NCBI GenBank assembly: GCA_000737985.1
Contig: JNVT01000003.1
Span: 1-64,000, forward strand
Source of the DNA: Gammaproteobacteria bacterium MFB021
GTDB lineage: Bacteria; Pseudomonadota; Gammaproteobacteria; Pseudomonadales; Halomonadaceae
Length of the DNA: 64,000 bases
Direction: 5' to 3'
In this document: in pieces, positions 10,046 through 17,760 of the stretch
Numbering within the stretch: the first letter of the stretch is position 1
Layout of the letters: each line of letters starts with the position of its first letter
Made by a program: the position numbers and the translations under genes
The notes under the pieces: generated by a model
The model's input: only the letters and a program-made list of their open reading frames with translations
Told to the model about the DNA's origin: nothing
Database searches by the model: none

Positions 10046-10084
10046 TAACAGAAAGGCCCATGAAGCCGGCAAGCGTCATGGGCC
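10046..10084 (-). terminator. Attenuator-like hairpin between binding protein and permease
   Basis: A 9-bp perfect stem GGCCCATGA/TCATGGGCC (10055-10084) is followed on the minus strand by TTTCTGTT. It sits between the binding-protein gene and the permease gene of one operon, so it probably lets some transcripts stop after the binding protein, which is needed in excess. Confidence 0.6.
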
Positions 10085-10153
10085 GTGTCGCCCCGGCGCA
10101 GCCCCGCGTGCAGGACGCAGGGCACGACTTGAGGGCGGCGTGGAATCAGAGTA

Positions 10154-10936
10154 TCAGGGTTGGGTGATATCGGTACCGAACCACTTCTCGGAGATCGCCT
10201 TCAGCTTGCCGCTGTCGCGCAGCTTGGCCAGCGCCGCGTTGACGCGGTCACGCAGGGCAGCACCGGCTTCGTCGTCGCGGAAGGGGTAGGCGTTCTGGAT
10301 CTGCGAGAAGGGCTGGCCGGCAAGCTCTAGCGGCAGCGGCTTGTCCTTGATCACCTGGGTCGCGCTGACGCGGTCCATGACGAAGGCGTCGGCACGGCCG
10401 AGGGCCACGTCCTGCTCGATGTTGGAGTCGTAGGTCTTGATATTGATCTGGTCAGCGTAGGGCAGCTCTTCGAGCAGCGCTTCGTAGTTGGAGCCGAGGT
10501 TGACCGCGACGGTCTTGCCCTTTAGATCCTCGACGCCGTGAATGGCGTCATTACCCTTGCGCACCACGACCTGGGCACCGTCATAGACGTAGGGCGTGCT
10601 GAACAGGTACTTCTTCTCACGCTCGGGGGTGATGGTGATCTGGTTGGCGATGGTGTCGATGCGCCCGGAGTCGAGCATCCCGGCGAGCCCGGAGAAGCTG
10701 GCAGTCACGAAATCGATGTCATCGCCGGTCTCTTCGCCGATGGCGTTCATCAGGTCGACCTCGAAGCCCTTGAGCACGTCATGGTCGACGAAGGTGAACG
10801 GGTAGTAGCCGCCGGACATGCCGACGCGCAGCGTATCGGCGTGCGCCATGCTGCTCATCGAAGCCAAGCCCAGACCCAGGGCCAGGGCGCCGCCGCGCAG
10901 CATGCGGCCAGCCAGAGAGTGTGCGTATCGAGCCAT
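10154..10936 (-). CDS. Polar amino-acid ABC transporter, periplasmic binding protein
   Basis: A 260-residue family 3 solute-binding protein. A signal peptide (MARYAHSLAGRMLRGGALALGLG...SMAHA) ends before DTLRVGMSGGYYPFTFVD. The domain has the expected GFEVDLMNAIGEE and ITPEREKKYLFSTPY segments and the LKGKTVAVNLGSNYE hinge region. It captures an amino acid in the periplasm and hands it to the permease. Sequence style is close to FliY/TcyJ cystine-binding proteins, but the ligand is inferred. The ATG at 10936 is chosen because it starts the signal peptide and follows GGAGATCACCCGC. Confidence 0.9.
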   Translation of the reverse strand: MARYAHSLAGRMLRGGALALGLGLASMSSMAHADTLRVGMSGGYYPFTFVDHDVLKGFEVDLMNAIGEETGDDIDFVTASFSGLAGMLDSGRIDTIANQITITPEREKKYLFSTPYVYDGAQVVVRKGNDAIHGVEDLKGKTVAVNLGSNYEALLEELPYADQINIKTYDSNIEQDVALGRADAFVMDRVSATQVIKDKPLPLELAGQPFSQIQNAYPFRDDEAGAALRDRVNAALAKLRDSGKLKAISEKWFGTDITQP

Positions 10937-11898
10937 GCGGGTGATCTCCTCTTCGATAGGGCCGTCGCGGTATCTGGCGGCGCGGCCATGAGTGGGGCTA
11001 GCATAGCGCAAAATTTTTTGTCGGAATAAGAGAAAAATTTTATATGCCATTTTGTTTGGGGCTATGGCGTCATCGCCGACGGCCAGCTCGTCGATACCTG
11101 GCTGACGGAGGGAATATTTTGTACGAGCCTTTGTCGTTTGTAATGTATTGATCTAACATCGGCTCGATTCTCTTCGTGAAGGCTGCCGCAGGGACGTGAC
11201 CAAGGGAGTTGCGCGCTGCGCTGGTTAGCGGCATGGCCAGGGAACGGGCCGATAGGCTCAGGTACCGTTGAGAGTCGAGAGCGAGTCGCGTTCTGGGCGC
11301 TATCGGCGTTGCTCTCGCAGCCCCGGCAGACGGGCTGGAGCGCATCCTGCTTTCGGGGAGTCGATGTCCTTCCATCGTCTCCCTTCCCCCATTTCATGGC
11401 CCACCTGCCAGTGGCACCGGTCATCACTCATGCCTGGCGCGTGCTTGACCTAGAGAAAGGTTTTGTATAACTTTGCGTTCGTTGGTCGATTCACCGGCTT
11501 CAAGGATGGAGTTCAGGGTAGATAGGTGGATCTTGGCTGCGATCATGGAAGATCGTATGGGTGCATGGCACCAGGAAGGTGACCTTGTGGCTTGATTGCA
11601 AAGCACCGCACGCCGGCAAGGGTCAGGATGACCCGGCAATAGGGCAGGATGTTCTCGGCGCAGGCGGATCTTAGAAAGGCGGGCCCTCGGGCTCGCCTTT
11701 CGTGTTTGTGGCATCTCCTTGTCCCTCCTGGGTCTGACGATGCGCTGGCGTGTCGCTGATGATACCGGCCATGGATGTCGAAGGGGCGACATACCGGATC
11801 CCGGGGACGAGCAAAAAGCGCCAGTTGCGCTATGCTGAAGAAACGCCATGCGCCCAAGGCGCAGCGTGTCTGTCAACCAAAGAGACAAGGGACTTGCC
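10937..11898. other. Gene-poor stretch of about 960 bases
   Basis: No open frame here has convincing protein character. The part next to 10937 is AT-rich and probably holds the ABC operon promoter; a TATGCT -10-like hexamer is visible on the minus strand near 11000. A hairpin with 11-bp arms and one mismatch lies at 11675-11700 (AAAGGCG arms) and resembles a bidirectional terminator without a long T run. The rest is unassigned. Confidence 0.5.
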
Positions 11899-12243
11899 AT
11901 GAAAAAAGGTATTGCAGTCGTCACCACTACCGCCCTCATGCTGCTCGGCGGCGCGGGTATGGTCTATGCCGACAGCGCCGCGATGAAGCAAGCCGAGCAG
12001 GCCAATCAAGAGCCGCTCAAGAAGGGTGACGGCGTGACCGAGTCGCAGCAGGACATGATGAGTGGCGAGAGCGAGCATCAGGGCATGGATGAAAGCGGTC
12101 ACAGCGCAGCGACCGATGATTCCATCGACGCCATGCAGGAAGAGACCGATGGCAAGACCGATATCAAGGATGCCGAGGATCTCGATTCCATCAATGCTCA
12201 GGGTCAGAGCGACGCCGCGGCGGCGGCTCAGAAGTCCCAGTGA
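11899..12243 (+). CDS. Small acidic exported protein of unknown function
   Basis: A 114-residue protein with a clear signal peptide (MKKGIAVVTTTALMLLGGAG...VYA, cleavage before DSAAMKQ). The mature part is very acidic and hydrophilic, rich in Asp, Glu, Gln, Ser, Met and Ala, with no cysteines and no recognised domain; it is probably an intrinsically disordered periplasmic protein of the kind common in halophiles. An AAGGGA site stands 6 bases before the ATG; a longer frame from 11848 would hide the signal peptide. It is a one-gene transcript ending in a terminator. Confidence 0.75.
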   Translation: MKKGIAVVTTTALMLLGGAGMVYADSAAMKQAEQANQEPLKKGDGVTESQQDMMSGESEHQGMDESGHSAATDDSIDAMQEETDGKTDIKDAEDLDSINAQGQSDAAAAAQKSQ

Positions 12244-12263
12244 CAGGCTAACGACCTCTCTCG

Positions 12264-12289
12264 AAAAGCGCCCTGCGGGGCGCTTTTTT
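12264..12289 (+). terminator. Rho-independent terminator
   Basis: AAAAGCGCCC-TGC-GGGGCGCTTTTTT forms a long stem with a three-base loop and a T tract. It ends the transcript of the small acidic exported protein. Confidence 0.88.
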
Positions 12290-12380
12290 GTCGCCTGACG
12301 CTGCCTCCCTGTCAGTCGGTAGATACATAACGATACAATTACTTTCCCACTTCTTCACCTGTATCAAATTATCTGATCCT

Positions 12381-12532
12381 CGAGGGGTCCACAGTGTGCG
12401 TGTCGTCAGGAAGACGACAGCGGGAGGCGAGGTCGCAGGAAGCGGCCGGCACAGGGAGGTTTGGCAGGATGCCATGGCATGCGGCAGGAGGCCGCCACGA
12501 TTAGGGGGTTCGTACGCGGACCCTCTATTTTT
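12381..12532 (+). ncRNA. Probable CsrB/RsmZ-type CsrA-sequestering small RNA
   Basis: Six GGA motifs fall within 81 bases, starting at 12409, 12423, 12438, 12455, 12467 and 12487. Several are displayed in hairpin loops with perfect stems: GTCGTC-AGGAA-GACGAC (12402-12418), TGGC-AGGAT-GCCA (12462-12474) and GCGGC-AGGAG-GCCGC (12481-12495). The motif at 12438 lies in a weaker GC-AGGAA-GC loop. Clusters of A(G)GGA loops ending in a Rho-independent terminator define the CsrB/CsrC/RsmX/Y/Z family, whose members titrate the translational regulator CsrA/RsmA. No protein frame fits. The 5' end is estimated; upstream is a weak GacA-box-like palindrome (12310-12327, TGTCAG-N6-GATACA). Family assignment is inference from structure only. 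Confidence 0.72.
12503..12532 (+). terminator. Terminator of the Csr-type RNA
   Basis: A 10-bp stem AGGGGGTTCG/CGGACCCTCT with two G-U wobbles, a TACG tetraloop and an A followed by five T. It defines the 3' end of the putative regulatory RNA upstream of tRNA-Leu. Confidence 0.8.
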
Positions 12533-12599
12533 GTGTCCGCCCGAATCGTGCCGACAGTCGGACGCTCCTGATGCGAGTAGGCAGGGGCCGTACAGCGAA

Positions 12600-12627
12600 T
12601 TGACTTTGGCGCGCTCGTCCGTAAAAT
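12600..12627 (+). promoter_or_regulatory. Sigma-70 promoter of tRNA-Leu
   Basis: TTGACT (-35) and TAAAAT (-10) are separated by 16 bases and followed by a GC-rich discriminator (GAGCGCGC), the type seen in stringently controlled stable-RNA promoters. The tRNA begins 18 bases after the -10 box. Confidence 0.8.
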
Positions 12628-12645
12628 GAGCGCGCTCTTCATCCA

Positions 12646-12730
12646 GCGGATGTGGTGGAATTGGTAGACACGCTAGATTTAGGTTCTAGTGCCGCAAGGC
12701 GTGGGAGTTCGAGTCTCCCCATCCGCACCA
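12646..12730 (+). tRNA. tRNA-Leu (anticodon UAG)
   Basis: An 85-base class II tRNA with CCA encoded at the 3' end. The acceptor stem GCGGATG pairs with CATCCGC, the anticodon stem-loop CTAGA-TTTAGGT-TCTAG shows anticodon TAG at 12680-12682, the long variable arm is GTGCCGCAAGGCGT-like, and the T-arm carries GTTCGAGTC. It reads leucine CUA and, by wobble, other CUN codons. Confidence 0.97.
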
Positions 12731-12953
12731 GTTTGATTCACGAGGCTTTTCGGGCTTCGATGATTTCCTCATGGTTTCTATGACCTCCTCTAGTAGCGCC
12801 GCTTGATTTCCTGTGTGACCCGAGTCTGACGCACTACTCGTTCGTTTGACCGCACCGAGTCGGTTGAACGTTTCGCCGACCTTGCGCTCTCCCTCATGGC
12901 CATGGCCAGGAAGAGGCCAGTGCGTGTCCGAACCTCCTCCACGGCGCTTTCAG

Positions 12954-13616
12954 CTAAGGCTCGTAGGCGACCCGATGCAGGCGTATCACCATGTTCTCGA
13001 TGAACGACTTGCAGCGGGTCGCATAGTGCGGATGGATCTGACGTATATGCCCTTCAGGGTCGCGATCGCCTTCATAGGTGATCTGGTTACGTCTCTGGAT
13101 CAATACGTTCAGCTTCTGCTTGATATCGGTGGGGGTGCAGGCGGGCCCCGGCCAGATGGCGGCAATCGACTCGATGATATCGGCATGCCCCAGCAGGCGA
13201 TAGGCGGCAATCAGTTCCTCCGGCGATTTGAATGATAGCGACGTACGGCCGCTGGGCTGGGAGGGATCGACCCAGATTCGCGTACCACGATCCGTATCCG
13301 GGGTCGGACTGGGGTGCATGCACAGGCTCGAGCAAGTAGCGCTGGCCGGCTGCTCGAGCACGTTCTTCATCGGCACATAGAGCGACACGCAGGCGCGATA
13401 TTCCCCCAGTTTGTCGGTGACGACTTCGTCGACGTAGGCATCCATGGCTGCCAGCGAGAAGGCTACCGCCGAGCGCGGCAGCCACAGCAGGTCGCTGTGC
13501 GCCTCGTCCAGCCGTCCGCGAGGCAGAATACCGCGCGCGCTGCACAGCTCTCTGTACATGTTCACAAGCTTGTCGACGGCCGACATCCGGCTCTGAAAAC
13601 GCTCGTAGAGTGACAT
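12954..13616 (-). CDS. RiboL-PSP-HEPN-like protein
   Basis: A 220-residue protein without a confident name. It opens LYERFQSRMSAVDKLVNMY and ends with a HEPN-type segment RRNQITYEGD (residues 175-184), close to the R-x4-6-H motif of RNA-cutting HEPN domains (RRNxIVHxGD in relatives). Tyr181 occupies the usual histidine position, so catalysis is doubtful. Such proteins often occur in defence or toxin settings. ATG 13616 is chosen; a TTG at 13709 with an AAGGAAGG site would add 31 unconserved-looking residues. It lies between tRNA-Leu and an AT-rich tract, suggesting acquisition by transfer. Confidence 0.55.
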   Translation of the reverse strand: MSLYERFQSRMSAVDKLVNMYRELCSARGILPRGRLDEAHSDLLWLPRSAVAFSLAAMDAYVDEVVTDKLGEYRACVSLYVPMKNVLEQPASATCSSLCMHPSPTPDTDRGTRIWVDPSQPSGRTSLSFKSPEELIAAYRLLGHADIIESIAAIWPGPACTPTDIKQKLNVLIQRRNQITYEGDRDPEGHIRQIHPHYATRCKSFIENMVIRLHRVAYEP

Positions 13617-14524
13617 GTTGTTCGTATAGCCCCCAGGAATGATGGACGGTGATATGGCATCGATGAGCCGCAGCGATCCCGCCGTTGTCGCTCTCTGATG
13701 GGCATGCAATCGGCGCGACCTTCCTTTGCGGTGTGATGATTATCGATGAATTTTTCTTTGCTTATCAAAGCTGATATTTTAATAAGATAAATCTAATGTG
13801 TAAGGTTTTATTCCGCTGGATGTGCGGGTGGTCATGTCTACCTTTGCGCTTTTTGTGATCAGTGTCCTAATGGCGTTTCCATCAAAAAATCCTTTTTATA
13901 AAAGACATTAGGGTTTTGTTCGTGTCTTGGTAAGCATTTTTATGAGAATGGGTGCGTCATGAAAGGAAAGGGGTAAAGTTTATTATTTTTGCATTAGATT
14001 TATTTTGTTTTTGGTCATTTTCGCTATGTGTCATGGCGCTAATGTCGTTTGCGAAAATGTAAGTTTTACTCATCCAGTCGGGGTGGAGAGTGCTTCAAGG
14101 AGTCTGGGGCAGTTGCGGTCTTGAAGAGGTGCTGATATCGGACAGATATCAATCAAGATGGGCGGTGAGGTAGAGCAAGGGCGTGTGAAGGCAAAGTGGG
14201 TAGAGAAAGCCGACATGGGCGGATGAGAGGGGCCTGGCCGGGTATCGGGGATGTCTGCCTTTACTCGGGTCTAGCACACCTTTCACAACCGCTGGAGGAC
14301 GTGGGCTTATCCGTGGCAGAGCGTTTCGGGGGCGCTTTGACCCTCTTTCTAAAGACTACCTTTACCGTTCCTGGCAAAGGCCCCTCGCTTTGCCCTGCCC
14401 CCGGGGCCCATCATTGAAGGCTTTGCACACGAGTGCTTGGTCCCGCAGGAAAGCGAGACCGCTCGAGCACTCCTGGTTGCAGAGGAGGTCATCGCGATTG
14501 GGGAAGTCACCGCGATTGGGGAAG
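13617..14524. other. AT-rich non-coding stretch, probable foreign DNA remnant
   Basis: About 900 bases without a convincing gene. From roughly 13730 to 14070 the sequence is strikingly AT-rich against a GC-rich background, with runs such as AAAAAATCC, TTTTTATAAAAG and TTATTATTTTTG. Past 14270 a dispersed repeat begins. No integrase, transposase or duplicated tRNA-Leu end is visible. Confidence 0.55.
14279..14420 (+). repeat. Dispersed intergenic repeat, family 2, copy 1
   Basis: Similar along its length to 32899-33030. Shared blocks include TTTCACAAC-GCTGGA near the start, CTACCTTT-CC-T-CCTGGCAAAGG in the middle, CCCTCGCT-GCCCTGCC and GGCCCATC-T-AAGG at the end, with scattered substitutions and small indels. 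Intergenic in both places; no coding potential seen. Confidence 0.65.
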
Positions 14525-14528
14525 TCAC
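14493..14528 (+). repeat. 18-bp tandem repeat, two perfect copies
   Basis: The unit CGCGATTGGGGAAGTCAC occurs at 14493-14510 and 14511-14528. It overlaps the stop codon of the small leftward gene at 14525 and extends into its 3' flank. Confidence 0.85.
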
Positions 14529-14815
14529 CGTGATAGTTGGATGCGCTTTTCTGCCTTGATTTCATCACCGAGAGGCCATCTCTCACAGGGAACACCGAAG
14601 CGATTCTCTGCTTCGGAGCGCAGCAGGTCGATGCGGCGAATCAGCGCGCGACGATGGCTGCAGATACCGATGGGGATAGTGCGCACGAAGGCGCCGCGAT
14701 CATGGCTCACTCTGATACTGAAGCGGGATGACTCTTCCTTGAAAGAGGCGCGCACGCGATACGGTTTCAATCCTGATTCCAGCAGCTGTAAAGCTTCCTG
14801 TCTGCCCAGTGGCAT
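14525..14815 (-). CDS. Small conserved-looking hypothetical protein
   Basis: A 96-residue basic protein beginning MPLGRQEALQLLESGL, with a central beta-like stretch YRVRASFKEESSRFSIRVSHDRGAFVRTIPIG and a helical C-terminus rich in Arg and Glu. No known domain recognised. The start is well supported by a GAGGAG site 7 bases upstream; a longer frame exists but its N-terminal part is low-complexity and repeats-derived. It is divergent from comF and flanked on both sides by short tandem duplications. Confidence 0.6.
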   Translation of the reverse strand: MPLGRQEALQLLESGLKPYRVRASFKEESSRFSIRVSHDRGAFVRTIPIGICSHRRALIRRIDLLRSEAENRFGVPCERWPLGDEIKAEKRIQLSR

Positions 14816-15031
14816 CGCGAAACTCCTCGAATCCGGTACAGGGCCGTGCCGGCGAGGGGCCATGGCTGCGAATGGTTCCCCGCGCCGAGGTATCGGCGGA
14901 TCGACCTCAGTGTAGCCAAGGTTGGCGGGCGCGGCGTGACGGCCTTCAAGCCGCCGCTTCGGTTGCCGATCTCTCTGGAGAGGGAGTGCCTGCGTGCCGG
15001 GGTGCCGAGGGCAAAGCGCCACCAGTAGCGG

Positions 15032-15073
15032 GTGAGAGGGCGCCAAGAGAGTGTGAGAGGGCGCCAAGAGAGG
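15032..15073 (+). repeat. 21-bp tandem repeat before comF
   Basis: Two nearly identical units starting GTGAGAGGGCGCCAAGAGAG lie at 15032-15052 and 15053-15073, in the divergent intergenic region just upstream of the comF ribosome-binding site. Confidence 0.8.
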
Positions 15074-15086
15074 AGGGAAGAGGCGC

Positions 15087-15833
15087 ATGATCAGACGTCA
15101 CACCCTGTGCCGGATGCTCGCTTCCGGTGGTCTAGGCTGGCGGCTCGAGCGCTGGCTGCGCCGGGCGTTGCCCGGCTACTGCGCGTTCTGCTATGCCCGC
15201 CTCGCCGGCGATCTCCCTTGGTGTGCCGACTGCGATGACGACCTGCCTTGGAATGTCGCGGCCTGTGAGCGCTGCGCCGAACCCCTGCCCAGTGCCTACG
15301 ACAATCACCGCTGCGGGCGTTGCCTGCAGCGCCCACCGGCATTCGATGCGGCCTGGGTACCGCTGCGTTACGAAGGGGAGCTGATACGGCTGGTGCAGCG
15401 CTTCAAGTTTTCCGCCGATCCGCGTGCCGGTACGTTAATGGTGGAGCTGCTGGTCCACGCCATGGGTGCCAACGCACCATGCGGTGAGCGACTGATCGGC
15501 GTTCCCGGCTCGTGGACGCGCACCCGCGAGCGCGGGTTCGACCCGGTCGCCTGGCTGGGCGGCTCGCTCGCCGCGCGCTGGCAGCTACCGCGGCTGGCGG
15601 CGCAACGCCAGCGCGACTCGTCGAGCCAGCGTGGGCTAGATCGCGCCGCGCGCCGGCGCAACGTCAAGGATGCCTTCGTGATCGAGGGGCCGCTGCCCGA
15701 GTCGGTGCTGCTGCTGGACGACGTCATGACCACCGGGGCCACCCTGGAGGCGCTGGCCCTGGCCTGCCGCCGTGCGGGTGCTCGGCGTATCGGAGTGGTG
15801 GCGCTGGCGCGTACGCCGCCGGGCCGAATCTGA
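15087..15833 (+). CDS. comF: ComF family phosphoribosyltransferase-like protein
   Basis: A 248-residue protein with an N-terminal zinc-ribbon pair (CAFCYAR...CADC and CERCAEP...CGRC, roughly residues 32-75) and a C-terminal type I phosphoribosyltransferase fold with the PRPP-binding motif LLLDDVMTTGAT near residue 215. ComF/GntX proteins are needed for natural DNA uptake in several bacteria; their exact reaction is unclear. The gene precedes srkA and is divergent from the small hypothetical gene. Confidence 0.88.
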   Translation: MIRRHTLCRMLASGGLGWRLERWLRRALPGYCAFCYARLAGDLPWCADCDDDLPWNVAACERCAEPLPSAYDNHRCGRCLQRPPAFDAAWVPLRYEGELIRLVQRFKFSADPRAGTLMVELLVHAMGANAPCGERLIGVPGSWTRTRERGFDPVAWLGGSLAARWQLPRLAAQRQRDSSSQRGLDRAARRRNVKDAFVIEGPLPESVLLLDDVMTTGATLEALALACRRAGARRIGVVALARTPPGRI

Positions 15834-15873
15834 TAGCATGCGCCGCCATAGCCTTCGTCTGCCGAGGTACGCC

Positions 15874-16860
15874 ATGAGTGCCGCATCGCCGCATCCGTTC
15901 GAGACCCTGACGCCCCAGCGCGTGGTCGAGGCGGTCGAATCCCAGGGCTTCTGGCTGCCGGGCGAACCGTTCGCCCTCAACAGCTACGAGAATCGGGTCT
16001 ATGCCTTGAGCGACGACGAGCGCCAGCGCTGGGTCGCCAAGTTCTACCGCCCTGAGCGTTTGAGCACGGCGCAGATTCTCGAGGAGCACGCCTTTCTGGG
16101 TGAACTCGCTGCCGCCGAGGTCGCGGTCGGCGCGCCGTGGCAGAACGCCCAGGGTGAGACGCTGTTCGAGGCGGAGGGCTTCCGCTTTGCGCTATTCGCC
16201 CATGTGCCGGGGCAGGCGCCGGAGCTCGACAATCCCGCGCATCTCTTCGCCCTGGGGCAGCTGATCGGGCAGGTGCATGCCATCGGCCGGCGGCAGTCGT
16301 TCCAGCATAGGCCGGTGTTCGAGCCGCTGCGGCTGGTCGAAGAGAGCCGCGAGCGCGTGCTCGCCGCGCCCTGGATGAGCGCGCGGCAGCAGAGCGCCTA
16401 TACCCGCGTGACCGACGCGCTGCTGGGGCTGCTCGCCGAGCACGCCTGGCCGCACCAGGCTTTGCAGCGCGTTCACGGCGACTGCCATCTGGGCAACATG
16501 CTCGGCCGCGATGAGCACTTTGCCCTGGTCGACTTCGACGACTGTGCCATGGCACCGGCGGTGCAGGATCTATGGATGCTGCTCACCGCGCAGTCGCCTG
16601 AGGAGTGGCAGATGCAGCTCTCCGAGGTGATCGAAGGTTACGAGGAGTCGCTCGAGTTCGACCGGCGCCAGCTCGAGTGGATCGAGGCGCTGCGCACGCT
16701 GCGCCTGGTGCGTCATAGCGCCTGGCTGGCCAACCGCTGGCAGGACCCGGCGTTCCCGCGCGCTTTCCCCTACGTGGCCGACAGCGGCTACTGGGATCAG
16801 CACATCCGCACCCTGGAGCAGCAGCGGGTGGCGCTGGACTCGCCGCGCTGGCTGGCCTGA
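15874..16860 (+). CDS. srkA: Stress response kinase A
   Basis: A 328-residue kinase, the same length as E. coli SrkA (YihE). It has the aminoglycoside-phosphotransferase-like fold with the catalytic loop VHGDCHLGNML near residue 205 and the metal-binding LVDFDDCAM, which takes the place of DFG. N-terminal features (NSYENRVYAL, VAKFYRPERLS) match the family. SrkA phosphorylates Ser/Thr and protects against stress-induced death (MazEF-linked in E. coli). ATG 15874 is chosen by family length and a GAGG site. Confidence 0.92.
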   Translation: MSAASPHPFETLTPQRVVEAVESQGFWLPGEPFALNSYENRVYALSDDERQRWVAKFYRPERLSTAQILEEHAFLGELAAAEVAVGAPWQNAQGETLFEAEGFRFALFAHVPGQAPELDNPAHLFALGQLIGQVHAIGRRQSFQHRPVFEPLRLVEESRERVLAAPWMSARQQSAYTRVTDALLGLLAEHAWPHQALQRVHGDCHLGNMLGRDEHFALVDFDDCAMAPAVQDLWMLLTAQSPEEWQMQLSEVIEGYEESLEFDRRQLEWIEALRTLRLVRHSAWLANRWQDPAFPRAFPYVADSGYWDQHIRTLEQQRVALDSPRWLA

Positions 16861-17042
16861 GGGCGGCGGGTGCGAATACGCCCGGCGCGCGCCGGCGATA
16901 GAGCGCGGGGGCGAGTTTCGCTAGAATCCCTTTTCATCATGCGTCGGCTTTCGTGGCCTGCGTCTCCCTCTTCCCATCAGCGCGGCGCCGGTGCCCGATA
17001 GTCGGCGTCAGCGCCCGCAAGCGACAGGATCAAGGCAGCATC

Positions 17043-17600
17043 ATGACAGAGCAATTGGCAGGCCATTTTCGCGGCATTCTCGAACACCTGGGGGAGGACC
17101 CCCAGCGCGAGGGGCTGCGCAACACGCCGCAGCGGGCCGCCAAAGCGATGCAGTTTCTGACCCAGGGTTACCATCAGTCTCTGGAAGAACTGGTCAACGG
17201 CGCCGTGTTCGCCTCCGACACCGACGAAATGGTGCTGGTCAAGGACATCGAGATGTACTCGATGTGCGAGCACCATGTGCTGCCGTTCATCGGCAAGTGC
17301 CATATCGCTTACCTGCCCCAGGGCCGGGTCTTGGGGCTGTCCAAGTTCGCGCGCATCGTCGACATGTACGCCCGGCGGCTGCAGATTCAGGAGAACCTCA
17401 CCCGCGAGATCGCCGAAGCGGTGATGCAGGTGACCGGCGCCCGCGGCGTGGGTGTGGTGGTCGAGGCCCAGCACATGTGCATGATGATGCGCGGCGTCGA
17501 GAAGCAGAACTCAAGCATGAAGACTTCGGTCATGCTCGGCAGCTTCCGCAAGAACCAGACTACGCGGCAGGAGTTCCTGATGCTGGTCAACGGCCGCTGA
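17043..17600 (+). CDS. folE: GTP cyclohydrolase I
   Basis: A 185-residue FolE type I enzyme that converts GTP to dihydroneopterin triphosphate, the first step of folate and pterin synthesis. Zinc ligands are visible as Cys75 and His78 in MYSMCEHH and Cys146 in QHMCMMMRG; substrate residues lie in [12 protein letters not shown]. The ATG at 17043 gives the normal family length. A TAGAAT -10-like hexamer lies at 16922-16927. Immediately after the stop begins an inverted-repeat element that could act as the 3' end of the message. Confidence 0.96.
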   Translation: MTEQLAGHFRGILEHLGEDPQREGLRNTPQRAAKAMQFLTQGYHQSLEELVNGAVFASDTDEMVLVKDIEMYSMCEHHVLPFIGKCHIAYLPQGRVLGLSKFARIVDMYARRLQIQENLTREIAEAVMQVTGARGVGVVVEAQHMCMMMRGVEKQNSSMKTSVMLGSFRKNQTTRQEFLMLVNGR

Positions 17601-17601
17601 G

Positions 17602-17742
17602 AGAGTGTTTACAAATTCGGCGAGCGAAGGCAAGACAAGGCAAAATCGGTCGAAAAAGCGGAGTTTACATGGGGTAAATGAGCACTTTGAGGCCGATTTT
17701 AACGCCGTATTGCCGAGCACAGGCATTTTGTAAACACACTCT
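17602..17742 (+). repeat. Palindromic intergenic repeat, family 1, copy 1
   Basis: A 141-bp element bounded by inverted ends: AGAGTGTTTACAAA at the left and TTTGTAAACACACTCT at the right. Inner segments also mirror each other (CGGCGAGC near the left, TTGCCGAGC near the right; TTTACA and TGTAAA-like centre). A second copy about 80% similar lies at 32749-32891. It starts one base after the folE stop. Confidence 0.8.
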
Positions 17743-17760
17743 GAGGCAGGAGCGCGATAC

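Noticed and set aside
10937-11050. N-terminal extension of the amino-acid binding protein from ATG 11050
   Set aside because: It would bury the signal peptide inside the protein; the AT-rich segment fits a promoter better.
11424-11939. 171-codon leftward frame in the gene-poor region
   Set aside because: No conserved features, overlaps the signal-peptide gene at 11899, and composition is random-like.
12310-12327. GacA box directly upstream of the Csr-type RNA (TGTCAGTCGGTAGATACA)
   Set aside because: Only 9 of 12 consensus positions match, so it is mentioned with the RNA but not called as a separate site.
12288-12629. 113-codon rightward frame over the Csr-type RNA
   Set aside because: Crosses a terminator and the tRNA promoter, lacks a ribosome-binding site, and the region shows RNA hairpin design instead.
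12646-12730. tRNA-Leu as an attachment site with a second copy downstream
   Set aside because: I looked for the 3' end sequence GAGTCTCCCCATCCGCACCA in the following few kilobases and saw none, and no integrase gene is present.
14493-15073. Possible CRISPR array
   Set aside because: Repeats are only two units each, directly adjacent with no spacers, and no cas genes are present.
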